NCBI GenBank assembly: GCA_001643675.2
Contig: LSRY02000057.1
Coordinates: forward strand, 2,501 to 66,500
DNA: 64,000 nucleotides
From: Monocercomonoides exilis
Lineage: Eukaryota; Preaxostyla; Oxymonadida; Polymastigidae
Reading direction: 5' to 3'
Positions 1 through 12,149 of the stretch are shown piece by piece (positions within the stretch are counted from its first letter, which is position 1; each line of letters begins with the position of its first letter). The notes below the pieces were generated by a model. That model was not told the origin of the DNA, searched no databases, and was given only the letters and a program-made list of their open reading frames with translations. Both the position numbers and the translations under genes were made by a program.

Positions 1-556
1 CTAACCCTAACCCTAACCCTAACCCTAACCCTAACCCTAACCCTAACCCTAACCCTAACCCTAACCCTAACCCTAACCCTAACCCTAACCCTAACCCTAA
101 CCCTAACCCTAACCCTAACCCTAACCCTAACCCTAACCCTAACCCTAACCCTAACCTAACCCTAACCCTAACCCTAACCCTAACCCTAACCCTAACCCTA
201 ACCCTAACCCTAACCCTAACCCTAACCCTAACCTAACCCTAACCCTAACCCTAACCCTAACCCTAACCTAACCCTAACCCTAACCCTAACCCTAACCCTA
301 ACCCTAACCCTAACCCTAACCCTAACCCTAACCCTAACCCTAACCCTAACCTAACCTAACCCTAACCCTAACCCTAACCCTAACCCTAACCCTAACCCTA
401 ACCCTAACCTAACCTAACCCTAACCTAACCCTAACCCTAACCTACCCTAACCTAACCTAACCCTAACCTAACCTAACCTAACCCTAACCTAACCCTAACC
501 CTAACCCTAACCTAACCTAACCTAACCCTAACCTAACCCTAACCTAACCCTAACCT
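1..556. repeat. Telomere, CCCTAA/TTAGGG repeats
   Basis: The window starts with uninterrupted CCCTAA hexamers, which is the C-rich strand of a TTAGGG telomere, so base 1 is at or near a chromosome end. The first ~150 bp are perfect. Further inward, 5-base units (CCTAA) appear singly and then in runs, and they dominate after about 410. Such inward degeneration is usual for telomere-proximal DNA that telomerase no longer renews. The tract ends in TAACCTAG directly before the first subtelomeric unit. Confidence 0.98.
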
Positions 557-558
557 AG

Positions 559-3220
559 TTTTTCTCCAATATTGTATTATTACACATAATTCACAACTAA
601 CACACTGGCAAAATATCTCCCTCCAAATCAGTCATTCCAGTGAGATATAAAATATTTATTGTTTTTCTTCACTCAGAAAAATGACAAGAAAAATTCATAT
701 AAAATCAATGGTTATTCTAACAATATAACAGATATACACAGTGGGAGTGTCAGTGGGTATGGGGGGTGTGGGAGTGGTGTGGGGGTTGTCAGATGAAATG
801 TCCAGGTGACAGGAACGAATTTATGAAAATTTGATTTTTGTGGGTTAGGCCAGACAGAAGGGTCCGTTTGGCAGGGGCAAGTCCCTGTGAAAAGGCAGGA
901 ATTGAGGTTTTAGAAGGCGTCCGCTCCGCGTCCGCCTTCTACGAAGGCCACATACTGCTCATAGGGGCACCCCCATGAAACTCCGGGGTAAGGCAAATTT
1001 TTTGACAAAAAATATGAAGTTAAAATAACCTAAAATTTCATAAAAAATTAAGTTTTTTCCCTGAGTTTCTATAAGATGACCACAAAAACTACAACAACAA
1101 TCATCAGGTTCAGCACGGTCTAACCCGAACCTACAATCAGATTTGTCATTGTTCTCAATCTTTTTTAAAAAATTTATTTTTTCATTGTTTTTGACTGGAT
1201 TTTCACTGAATATCAAATATCTTCATATCTCATGACAGAAAAGTTGTGAAATAATATCACAAGTCGTGATATCTCAGTATTTTCTTGTCTGAAAAACGAG
1301 TTTTTGTCACAATTAACCCTAACCGAGTACATGATAGATTTTAAAAAATTTATTTTATTATTATTTTTGAATAAATAGAAATAAACATTCAATTATTTTA
1401 TAAGTCATGATGGAGAAATTGATTGATAATTTTGTGATAATCAATTATTAATATTTGTTGGGATAATTCAGGCATATTTCAACGCACTTTAACTGCAACC
1501 TAAATTTTTCTATTTTTTAAAAAATTATTTTTTTATATTTTCAGTCAAATGACTTGGTTGAATGACAACAATAATATTCAATTAATTAATTTTCAATTTT
1601 TTCTTTTTTTCTCCAATATTGTATTATTACACATAATTCACAACTAACACACTGGCAAAATATCTCCCTCCAAATCAGTCATTCCAGTGAGATATAAAAT
1701 ATTTATTGTTTTTCTTCACTCAGAAAAATGACAAGAAAAATTCATATAAAATCAATGGTTATTCTAACAATATAACAGATATACACAGTGGGAGTGTCAG
1801 TGGGTATGGGGGGTGTGGGAGTGGTGTGGGGGTTGTCAGATGAAATGTCCAGGTGACAGGAACGAATTTATGAAAATTTGATTTTTGTGGGTTAGGCCAG
1901 ACAGAAGGGTCCGTTTGGCAGGGGCAAGTCCCTGTGAAAAGGCAGGAATTGAGGTTTTAGAAGGCGTCCGCTCCGCGTCCGCCTTCTACGAAGGCCACAT
2001 ACTGCTCATAGGGGCACCCCCATGAAACTCCGGGGTAAGGCAAATTTTTTGACAAAAAATATGAAGTTAAAATAACCTAAAATTTCATAAAAAATTAAGT
2101 TTTTTCCCTGAGTTTCTATAAGATGACCACAAAAACTACAACAACAATCATCAGGTTCAGCACGGTCTAACCCGAACCTACAATCAGATTTGTCATTGTT
2201 CTCAATCTTTTTTAAAAAATTTATTTTTTCATTGTTTTTGACTGGATTTTCACTGAATATCAAATATCTTCATATCTCATGACAGAAAAGTTGTGAAATA
2301 ATATCACAAGTCGTGATATCTCAGTATTTTCTTGTCTGAAAAACGAGTTTTTGTCACAATTAACCCTAACCGAGTACATGATAGATTTTAAAAAATTTAT
2401 TTTATTATTATTTTTGAATAAATAGAAATAAACATTCAATTATTTTATAAGTCATGATGGAGAAATTGATTGATAATTTTGTGATAATCAATTATTAATA
2501 TTTGTTGGGATAATTCAGGCATATTTCAACGCACTTTAACTGCAACCTAAATTTTTCTATTTTTTAAAAAATTATTTTTTTATATTTTCAGTCAAATGAC
2601 TTGGTTGAATGACAACAATAATATTCAATTAATTAATTTTCAATTTTTTCTTTTTTTCTCCAATATTGTATTATTACACATAATTCACAACTAACACACT
2701 GGCAAAATATCTCCCTCCAAATCAGTCATTCCAGTGAGATATAAAATATTTATTGTTTTTCTTCACTCAGAAAAATGACAAGAAAAATTCATATAAAATC
2801 AATGGTTATTCTAACAATATAACAGATATACACAGTGGGAGTGTCAGTGGGTATGGGGGGTGTGGGAGTGGTGTGGGGGTTGTCAGATGAAATGTCCAGG
2901 TGACAGGAACGAATTTATGAAAATTTGATTTTTGTGGGTTAGGCCAGACAGAAGGGTCCGTTTGGCAGGGGCAAGTCCCTGTGAAAAGGCAGGAATTGAG
3001 GTTTTAGAAGGCGTCCGCTCCGCGTCCGCCTTCTACGAAGGCCACATACTGCTCATAGGGGCACCCCCATGAAACTCCGGGGTAAGGCAAATTTTTTGAC
3101 AAAAAATATGAAGTTAAAATAACCTAAAATTTCATAAAAAATTAAGTTTTTTCCCTGAGTTTCTATAAGATGACCACAAAAACTACAACAACAATCATCA
3201 GGTTCAGCACGGTCTAACCC
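559..3220. repeat. Subtelomeric tandem array, 1047-bp unit, 2.5 copies
   Basis: Three head-to-tail copies start at 559, 1606 and 2653, a constant period of 1047 bp. The first two are complete and appear identical by eye. The third stops at 3220, just after a TCTAACCC motif, and is followed by TAACCTAGTAACCTAG, the same telomere-like string that precedes copy 1. Each full unit carries a G-rich patch (741-790 in copy 1), a GC-rich hairpin (911-941), and an internal TAACCCTAACC (about 1314-1324 and 2361-2371). An 85-codon minus-strand frame with a Cys-rich stretch (959-1216, 2006-2263) is identical in both full copies. Nothing shows it is expressed. Confidence 0.95.
911..941. other. GC-rich hairpin in the subtelomeric unit
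   Basis: TAGAAGGCG at 911-919 pairs perfectly with CGCCTTCTA at 933-941 around a 13-base loop (920-932). It recurs at 1958-1988 and 3005-3035. It lies in the only GC-rich patch of an otherwise AT-rich unit, beside a G-rich run. No promoter or terminator role can be shown. Confidence 0.6.
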
Positions 3221-3893
3221 TAACCTAGTAACCTAGAATTTAAGTCTGGAGTTTTTAATGAAGAAGAAGATGATTATGGTGAAAGTTTGTTCTCTTTATC
3301 AATTAACATATCCGAAATATCACAAAGAAGTGACTTAAAACTTCATTCTTCTCTTATCCTCCTTCTCTTTAATATATTATTGAACAAAGAGCATCGTTGA
3401 TATCCTTTTTTTTGTCATTTTTTGAATCACAGATCCATCATTCCTCTTCCTCTTCTTCTATGTTTTTATAAAATACTTCAAAATCATCGATTTCTTCCAA
3501 GTCTTCAAAATTATATTTGAATTCTTCTTTATCTTCTAAACTTTCTTCATTAATTGATTCGATTTTTTCATTTCTTGTTTCTTTGATTGATTCTTTATTA
3601 CTGCGAGGAAGAAGTGTTCTTTGAATTGAAGGTGAAAGGTTGGATCAACCAATGTTTGAGGATAATTTCTGTGGAGGCGAGAAGGGGATGGAGTGGACTG
3701 AAAAGAGGAATGTTGAGCTGAGATATTCGTCTGAGAAATCTTGAAGGGAGTGACTGGTGATTATTCGATCGGTGAGAGCAGCTCATTCATCATCCTCATC
3801 ATCCTTTCACATATCTCGTTTTTGCAAAGAAGCACATCATTTTCACAAGTCGGACACAAAGAAGTTGAAATTTGTGTTGGCATTTGCAGCATA
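3221..3893. other. AT-rich stretch without a recognisable gene
   Basis: After the truncated repeat there is AT-rich DNA with a pyrimidine-rich patch (about 3430-3600) that would read as Glu/Asp-rich peptide on the minus strand but has no long frame. Small frames at 3598-3786 and 3741-4044 show no family resemblance. I take this as decayed sequence. Confidence 0.4.
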
Positions 3894-4342
3894 CAGTCTA
3901 AACCGGACATTATCACATCGAATAATTTCACATTCGCTTATAGTCACAATTTTCTATGCACAGACATTTTTTCCTTTTTTTCATTTCCTTTCCATCGCAT
4001 ATAATCACGGGGAAAACAAATATATAATCAAATTTTGTTTATAAAGGGTTCTTTTTTCATGGAAAAATCGATTTTTTGATCAATAATTTAAATTTTTCAC
4101 TTTTTCAAAAATGTGCTCAAATACGTCTAAATTATGTGTATTTATGATCAAAAATGTTCAAGCAAGTGAAAAAAGTGTATTTGTGCAGAATTTCAAAAAA
4201 TAAAAAAATCGACCCAAAATGAATTATTTTATTTATTTGTTTTTATTTTTTTCTGTATAAAGCAGCATCGTATTTAATCACAATAAGATATAGTCACAAA
4301 AAGTTGTACTAAAACCGATGTGATTATATCCGATTAAGACTG
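3894..4342. mobile_element. pogo-type miniature element (deletion derivative), 449 bp
   Basis: The left end reads CAGTCTAAACCGGACATTAT (3894 onward). The right end, read inward on the other strand from 4342, begins CAGTCTTAATCGGATATAAT. The two 23-bp termini agree at 19 positions. Both resemble the termini of the large element at 49861-56412, which begin CAGTAAAGTTCGGTTATAAT. The left flank is TA, as expected for pogo/Tc1-mariner insertion, while the right flank is CA, so the duplication has eroded. There is no transposase inside. It is best read as a non-autonomous relative of the 50-kb element. Confidence 0.65.
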
Positions 4343-5246
4343 CAATTAGTCATATCTTTAATGATATTACAATCAATCGTTTTTTTTTAATTATTTAATT
4401 CTTTCAAACTTCACAAAACAGGAAAAAATATTGTTGTGGTTTCGGAGTTTATTTTAAAGTATTACTCAAATTCCAAAGAGTATTTTCGATGAAGATATTT
4501 AGTTTTATTATTATTGATCGAATGAAAAGTTTCAATAAATGACAGCACGCATCAATTTTTGTTTGCATTTTGTTATGTTATGCTAATTTTTTCATTTTCT
4601 TAAATACCATTTTGATAAAATAACAACTCTGTTAGTTTCTGATAAATTTGAGGTTCTGTATTTTTGTGACTCTTTTCCGTTAAAGATATTTTCTTATTAA
4701 ATTTTGAATTTTAAATACAAATTACAACCTTTGGGAATAATAGAAATCTTATATTTCACCAATTATTTTTCTGAAACTACTTTTATTTTCTGATGAAAGT
4801 CCTTGATTAATCTTGTGATAATTAAATAATAAATGCACTTTAAATAAACCTCCAAAACTCTTCAAATTCTTTTGGAAAAAATAGACGAATTTTTTCACGT
4901 GGAGGAAAGTGCTCTTGATAGGCAAATCGTGAAGGAGCATTTTCGTCAAAGAAAAGACAATCAGAAAGAGTGAATTTTCAATAAAATGAACAACAAAATA
5001 AATTTTTAACTAACATCGAAAACTGAGAAAAATCGGAAAAAATGCAGCACGACTGAAACTGAAGAGCAGGAGCGGAGGAAAAAACAAATGGAGGATCACT
5101 TTATTTGTCTGAAAAATTAAGAAGCTGAATATATCTAAAAGAAAAAGAAAGAAAAATAACGTCATCAAAAAGTTCTTCTGGGAGAAAGCAATGTTCTTTA
5201 ATATGAAGATGATTTATTTTTTGATTCAAACGAAAATGAATTTATT
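4343..5246. other. AT-rich stretch, nothing recognised
   Basis: No frame here has a recognisable domain. The 66-codon minus frame (4749-4949) has no features that separate it from chance in AT-rich DNA. Confidence 0.4.
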
Positions 5247-5558
5247 GTGCAACGAATCATTGGAAAGAATTATTTCTTTTCAACAAATATTAATATGATA
5301 GACTCAAAAAGAAGTGGAATCGAAGGCTTTCGAATGAGAAACATAATCAAGAAGAATGGAAAACAAATTGAAGATTATAACAAAGGAAATGTTGAAGAAA
5401 ATGATGTGGAAGATAACGATGAAGATGAAGAAGAAAAATGTCCAGGTTTATGGAGAATTGAAGATATGTTCGAAATAGACAAAAAACAAAATCTATCATA
5501 TCACAAATCAAACGATAGGCCAACACTGTTAGGTCATGCATTGCAGAATTGTGACTAA
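5247..5558 (+). pseudogene. Acidic ORF, possible N-terminal part of recombinase copy A
   Basis: A 103-codon frame with a dense acidic run (VEENDVEDNDEDEEEK). It sits about 130 bp upstream of the tyrosine-recombinase remnant at 5692 on the same strand. Copy C (12150-14305) also carries a Ser/acidic N-terminal region ahead of its recombinase core, so this may be the matching part of copy A, separated by frameshifts. No domain is recognised, and an unrelated small gene or chance ORF remains possible. Confidence 0.3.
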
Positions 5559-5691
5559 AAGTTAATGAAAAAAAAATTTTAACCAGTCAGGAGTGAACAC
5601 TCCATCATCATTAAAAAAGAACACATGGATTATGCTTTAATGCAAGTTTCACTCAGAATATCTCGATCAAAAGCATTTTCCAACGGAAAAC

Positions 5692-6627
5692 GTGTGTGTT
5701 TGTGGTTTTCTCAAATTTTTCTGTTATGAATGCAGATATTGCGTGTGGTTAACTCAATGCATTGAAAGAACTTCATTGAAAAGAATTCAATGTAAAATGT
5801 TCAATATGCCAATTGACAGCACTTTGGATTATGTTATGTATAAAACAATCATGGAATTGAGAAGAGACAAATCTCTTAAACATAGAGGAGAAGGGAAACA
5901 ATCTCTTGTGACGTTTGATGTGAAGTATTTGATTGAAAGCATTCCAGATTGCTTTGAGGGGAAGACAGAGAAGGAATCATTATTCTTATTTGCTCTTCAT
6001 GTTGGAGCAAGAGCAATAACTTGTGGAAATGTGAGGTTGTGTGATATTAGAAAAGTTGTGAAAGAGGATGATGGAAGTGTGTTTGTAAATGTGAGATTGA
6101 TGAGGTGCAAAGGATCATCAAATTGGAATCATCCTGTGACATTAGAAAAATTATCTGAGGATGACAAATCTCTTGATGCTGTTTATTGGTTGAGAAAGTT
6201 TATTTTGAACAAATATGGTTTGGATTTGCATTATAAAATGAAGTGTCCTTTGAAGGAAAATGGAGATAAACTGTTATACTTTTCCGAAATTGAAAGGATG
6301 AAAACAAGATAAATAAAAATTGGAGTTTGCATATTTCCCTCCAGAAGAGTTTGGGTTTCATTCTTTTCGGAGTGGTTTTCCGTGCTCCGCAATTTAGAAG
6401 GAAGGAGTGAACAGAGAGGACAGAGAGGCTGTGTTGGAAATATGTTTTTTTATTACAGGTGGATTCCTTTCTCTCAATCTGAAATGACAAATAAAAAACG
6501 AGTTGTAACACGTACGATAATTGCAGCACGAAATATCATTTCAAAAAAGAAGGAGAAAAAGTCAGTTGTCGATAAGAGAATGTTTACAATTAAAAATTTT
6601 CACGTAATCAAATTTTGGACACATTAG
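5692..6627 (+). pseudogene. Tyrosine recombinase remnant, Crypton-like (copy A)
   Basis: The frame 5692-6312 holds the first catalytic block of a tyrosine recombinase: SLFLFALHVGARAITC supplies the box-I Arg, followed by the KG..NWNHPVTLE strand seen in the other copies. The frame stops at a TAA (6310-6312), where copy C has Lys. The box-II motif FHSFRSGF (His-x-x-Arg) follows at about 6354-6377 in another frame, and the C-terminal block returns in the frame ending at 6627. The residue aligned with the nucleophilic Tyr of copy C appears to be Lys. With a stop, at least one frameshift and a lost nucleophile, this copy cannot encode an active enzyme. No reverse transcriptase accompanies it, which favours Crypton over DIRS. 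Confidence 0.75.
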
Positions 6628-8694
6628 CGGAATGATGATATGAAACTTGTCAAATTTTATCATCAAATTAAAAACAAAATGAATAAAATCTCACTTCTTC
6701 TTTTCACATATATTTGAGTGAATTATTGCATGTGTGCTTATCAGCAAAAGTTTCAAGCGAATCGAAAAACATTGAAAAATACAAGTAATTGAAAAACTTT
6801 CATTCAAAAAATCAAGCCTTGAGATCTTCTCGGAAAAATAACACATCATATAAGAACAAAAAAATTAAAATTTTGCGATTATCCTTTTAACCCTTTTACA
6901 CTCCAAAAAAAAAACTTTTTTAAAAACTCCCTCAATGCACTTTCACTTCAAAATTGTTAACAAAACAATGTTACTCTTCCAATTCTTCAATGGCAAAGCT
7001 TCACCAAGCCGTGAGCTATTTTCCGAAAAAAAAGCTGCTCCTCCATAAAATGCTCTGAAAACATGTTTAAATTTGAAAGTATTAAAAGCCATAACTTGTT
7101 CAATTTTCACAAACCTTCAAATCACATGCACACCTACATTATCTGCATCCAATGTTTATTCTCTTTTGGTCGAACTGAGTGAGTTGACACAATTGTCAAG
7201 CTCAAAAAACCACCCAAATAATGGAAGATCAATAATTATTTTTTTAAAAAAAACGTATTTTTGTTTAAAAATTTATTGAAAAATTCATTTCATTATGGCA
7301 ATGAATATATTATTTCTATTTTGAATATGTTATCAAATAGTAAAAAAAATAATTATTCACGATTTTTTGTTCTTCATGTTCACTTTTTCTTTAAGCTAAA
7401 CACAGTTGAGCAATATCTATTTTTGTTTCAGAAATAATGTTAACGAGAATATTACATATTTCAAAAGATTTAAATGTGTCAACTTAATCAAAACATTTCA
7501 GATAATTGATGAATAATTATTCGAAAATTTGTCATATTCAAATTTGCAAATTGCGCTTTGCACGAAGACATATTTTTTATTAACATTACATAAATAATAA
7601 TAAAACATGCTCACAATAATATCTGGTTTTGAATAATTAACCATCGACATTCATTTATGGAAAATTTGAAAGATCAAAATTTTGACTGAAAAATGAATGG
7701 AATTCATGTTATTCATCAAATAATTAATGAAATAAAAAAACAACTTCAAAATCATTTATTTTTTCTTGAATAATAACTTATATAATTAATGATTATTTGA
7801 TAATGGCTTTCATTATTCATTGTTTCAACTTTCTCAGAAATATAAAGAAAGAATTTTTCCTGTTGATATTTTTTAGAAACAAATTTTATTAAAATTCACA
7901 ATAGTGATAAATTTCACAAATCATTTCATCACAAGTGATTAATTATGTGAAACATACCAAATATGGACGACAATTTGCATTTCGTTATTTCACAAAATAT
8001 CATTAAATTTTTTCAGTCATTCACTTTATCATGGTTCATGTGATATTTCAGAATTTTTGATTGAAATACAATTCAGTTTCATAATTACAATGAAATGTGT
8101 TTGAATAACAATCAAATGAATTCATTGATGTGGGAAATAATGATTTCTATTTCGTTCGGATCATTTGTGATTTGAAAAATGTTGTTTTATAATGAAAATT
8201 ATCAATAAATGGAAAATTTTGTTTTGAGTGGGAAGTGAATTATAAAAATAATATTATAAATAGTTAATATAAGGATCACTGATGATATTGATTACAATGA
8301 ATTTTTTGTTTTGTTTTGGATTTTAAAATAAATGATAGTGTATTTTCAGATATCAGAAAACCTAATATTTTATGGGTCATATAAAAAAATGCATTTTGTG
8401 ACGCGAATAAAAAAAAGTGATCAAATCGATAAACAAATGTTTAAATACATCCTATATTAAATTGATTCATTAACGATTTTTTCAGAATTGCACAATTAGA
8501 AGATAAGAAAAAATTCAATCAAATAAAAAGACAAAAAAGTCAAAATTTTGAAAAAATCAAAAAATAATTAACAGTTAATTTTTCAAAAAATGAATGAAAA
8601 ACAAAATACATTTAAAGATTATAAGTTCACAAAAATAAAATACACGGTTTGATGCAGTGAATAATGATTGTCATTCGCTCACAAAAAAATTTCT
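6628..8694. other. Long AT-rich stretch without genes
   Basis: About 2 kb of very AT-rich DNA with stops in all frames. The only frame above 60 codons (7073-7279) has no recognisable content. No terminal inverted repeats or tandem units were seen by eye. Confidence 0.5.
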
Positions 8695-10514
8695 TCAATG
8701 TTTCTTGTTATCTTTTTCTCCTGCCAATTTCTGAATGAATTCTAAATCGAGTGGTTGAGAGACATGATAATCTTTCATTATGTCACGAGCAGTTTGCAAA
8801 TTGGACCTGATTTTTAAGCTTTTTGAGGGATCTCCTGCTTCATTTGCTTTTTTTTGCATTTTGACTATATTTCTGAGCCTGTCTCGACAAGAATTTTTAG
8901 ATCGTAAAGGTAAATGCTGTTTCAAATAATCGTCTCCTTTTTTATTTAAGAAAGCATCTAACAAAATTTCATCTTCTTGTCGAGACCATTTTATTCTTGC
9001 TGGACAGTTCATAAGATCATTTCTTTCTCTTTTTTCTCTTATCTTCTTTTTTGGTTGAATGTTTGACGTATCAAAAATAATAGTCCCATCCAGATATTCA
9101 TTAATTGTTGAGAGAAATTCCTGAGCTATCTGAACAACTCCTCCATCATTTGCATCAAATTTTTGTAAAATTATTCTTCTTGATGCTTTTATGTCAGTCT
9201 CATTCTTCTCTTTTTTGATTCCCAGTTTTTCCAAATAGTTTCTTGAAGCCATTTTATTGAATCTGATAACCATTGCTCCAGTGTATTTTTGTCTTCTGCA
9301 AGAGAATTTGATAACTTGCAGAACAAAGAAATTGAAACTGTCCATAATATCTGCGAACTTCCATTCACTTTGTTTTAATGAGATATTGTGAAATACGTTG
9401 GATTTGCCAAATCTTCACTGAATTGTTCAGAAGATTCAATTAATGCATCAGGATAACCAGTTCGTGTGGCCACAACAGTTCCTCGTTGTGCATATTTGAC
9501 ATATTCCTTTTCACTTCTTGAATTCTTTTTCCAGTTTCCAATAAAAGATGCTGTTTCCAATGCACTTTCTTTAAGAACAGGTTTATTTCAAGTCTTTAAA
9601 AGCAAAGAACAAATAAAGCCGGATCTGAATGAATGAAAAGCAAATAAATCTTCTGGATATCCAGCTTGTCTTGCACGTTTCTGTATTCTAACTCTCATCG
9701 CTCCTTTTCTTAACCCCCAAACACGTTCGTTTCTCAACTCTCCAAGATTCCAATTATCAAATTGTGTTAGTGATATTCCAAACTCTTGAACCAAAAACTC
9801 TTCAAACCACCAAACAAAGTTCAAATTATGTTTAAAGCACAAATCACCTTCTAATGAAACACAATGATCATCACCTCTTGATCCTTTTCCAAATGCAAGA
9901 TTAAATGTCACTTTAACGAATGAAGATCCCTCTTTTGCAAAAACTCTCACTATATCCTTCAACTTGACAAATGAACAAGTGTGAGCTCTGGCTCCGGTTG
10001 ATAGAGCAAAAATAAAAAGAGAAGCTTCTCTGGGTTTTTCAACAACCCAATTGGGCATTGAACTCAGAATGATTTCCAAATCCCCAGAAATCAAAGCCTC
10101 TTTGTTGTGAGATATATTTAGAACACCTCCATATTTATTTGATTCGTTGTTTTCCTTTTCAAACATATCGTCCAAAGCATTGTAAATTTCCATTTTTGCT
10201 CTTTTAACATTATGCCTCACATTGTCATCCACAATTTCATTTGTTTTGTATTTCGAAATTTGATATAAACCAGGAATGACAGATCCATTAATTGTTTCCA
10301 TGGAATAACTAAATGCAATTCCAAGAAACTTGAGAAAACCATAAACGGGTTTCACCTCCAATGGCCAAGCATTGTAACGCATTGAGTTGCAAAATTGAGA
10401 AAACATTTTGAAAACCCAAATATGAGATCGTTCTGACTCCTTTTTGTATTGTGCACCCATGTTAACATAAGGAAGAATTGCTTCTCTGTTGAAAATTCTC
10501 AAAGCAGTTGACAA
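8695..10514 (-). pseudogene. Tyrosine recombinase with Myb-like tail, Crypton-like (copy B)
   Basis: Read from 10514 downward. An alpha-helical core-binding region comes first. Box I follows (LFIFALSTGARAHTC, Arg), then the KGSRGDDHCVSLEG strand and box II (FAFHSFRSGF, His-x-x-Arg). A TGA at 9590-9588 interrupts the frame, which continues without shift into the Tyr block (GNWKKNSRSEKEYVKYAQRG). A TAA at 9377-9375 and a frameshift then lead to frame 9345-8695. That frame carries a Myb/SANT-like helix set (KWSRQEDEILLDAF ... CRDRLRNIVK), plausibly the DNA-binding domain. All R-H-R-Y positions are still visible, so decay is recent. It lies opposite in strand to copies A and C. Whether the Myb part belonged to the same protein is inferred from contiguity. 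Confidence 0.75.
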
Positions 10515-12149
10515 AGTGGATTGTACATCATTTCAATGACGTGGGGTGTTGAGCACATGAACAATGATGGAATTCGCAGTTTGTAATAAAGGTCAATATT
10601 CAGTTATTTTTTCTTTTCCATATGACTTATTTCGATTCACTTTCACTCCAACACTTCATCCACAGTAGCAATATCATTTATTGTTTTTGGTTTCTCTTTT
10701 ACTAACAATTATCTTTGTTGAAACAATTGAAAATTTTCTTCTGATTCAAACACAGATTTTTTTTGATCTTTTCTTGCTTTGCAGGTTTGACTATTGAAGA
10801 TTTTAACCGTTTGTTTTTTCATTTTTTATAATTGTAACTGAAGAACAATCATGTTGAGAAAGCGAACTGGAATTGTCTTCATTTTCTGTGTTATCTGAAG
10901 AATAATTTTTGCAGCTCCTTTCACAATAGGTATCGTCTTCATTTGATCGAGCATCAAATGAGTTTTCAATTTTATTTTGTTTTCACTGCTATCAATTTTT
11001 TTTTATTTTATTTTTATTGAATTTTTATAATTATTATTATTATTTTTTCTGTCTTCAACTACAAAAAATAATATATATCTTTACAGATACCCTTTTCCTT
11101 CGTCGTTTTTCTAATATGTTGCAACCAAACGTTTCCAATACATCTAGGTTAGTGTCGTGATTCGAATTTTCCAAATTCGAAATTTTTTCATTGTTCCTAA
11201 TTTTTTAATGAACATAAAACTGTATTACAAACAATATTTTGATTGTAAGCTGTTTTGATTTGTATCATTTGTATTATAAAAAATTCATTTATTTCAATCA
11301 TATTGATTTTCGATGAAATGAAATGTTCAAACAAAATAGTCATATCACATCCTGGTGCAAAAAAAACCATCTTTTCAAAGTAAATCATTCTTAAAATGGA
11401 AGAAATATTGTGAAATAAAAAAGAAAAGAATTTTTGATATTTAAAGTGTTTTTTTGTTTAGAAAAATTATTGAAAGACAGTTTTAAAATGATAAATGTTG
11501 AATAGTCCAAAAAAACTCTTTTTTTAATAAGAATAACTTTCATTCGGATTGCAAAAATAAATAAATTAATTAATAAAATAATTTTTGATAAAAGAAGAAT
11601 TAATGAACAATATTTTGTTTATGTTTATGCAATGAATAAAAAAAAAATCAAACGTTCTTAACAAAAAACTTCCCAAAAAGTCAAACACAAGTTGATACAA
11701 AAAAAAGTTTTCGTAATCCCAACAATGCAACAAACAAATGCTCCAAAAAAAATTCATCCAAGGAAAAATCAAATTATATCCATTGAAAAAAAGGAAATTG
11801 GATCTTTTTGTTATTTTCAAAGAAACAATAAAAGGTGTTAGACTTTTCTTGAATTCTGAAATATTCTAATTTGAACATCTCTTCTTGAATGTTTAATTCA
11901 AAATCGGAATTTGTTTTTGTCCCACACAGGAATAGTCCTAAAACTTTTACAGGACTATGCCGAAATTTTCATCGGTTCCACAAAATGGTTTGTCATTTTT
12001 TATTTTTCATTTTCATTCAAATTTATCATATTTATTCCGTTTTCAAACAAAACAACACAGTATTTTTCTCATTTTTGTTTGTTTTTTCATTAACCGTTTC
12101 ACTCTTTGGAATAACTATACTGAATTTTTGATTTTTTGGAGGTTGTGTT
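10515..12149. other. Intergenic between recombinase copies B and C
   Basis: Just upstream of copy B (about 10830-10990) the minus strand reads as a short Ser/Asp/Glu-rich peptide broken by stops. This resembles the Ser/acidic N-terminus of copy C and may be its remnant. The rest, to 12149, is AT-rich with only small uninformative frames (11197-11388, 11566-11820, 11889-12169). Confidence 0.4.

Noticed and set aside
959-1216. 85-codon minus-strand frame in the subtelomeric unit as a gene
   Set aside because: It is repeated identically only because the whole unit is. It has no family match, and the third copy is cut before its upstream part.
1-3220. CRISPR-like array
   Set aside because: The repeats are telomeric hexamers and 1047-bp units with no spacers, and the genome is eukaryotic.
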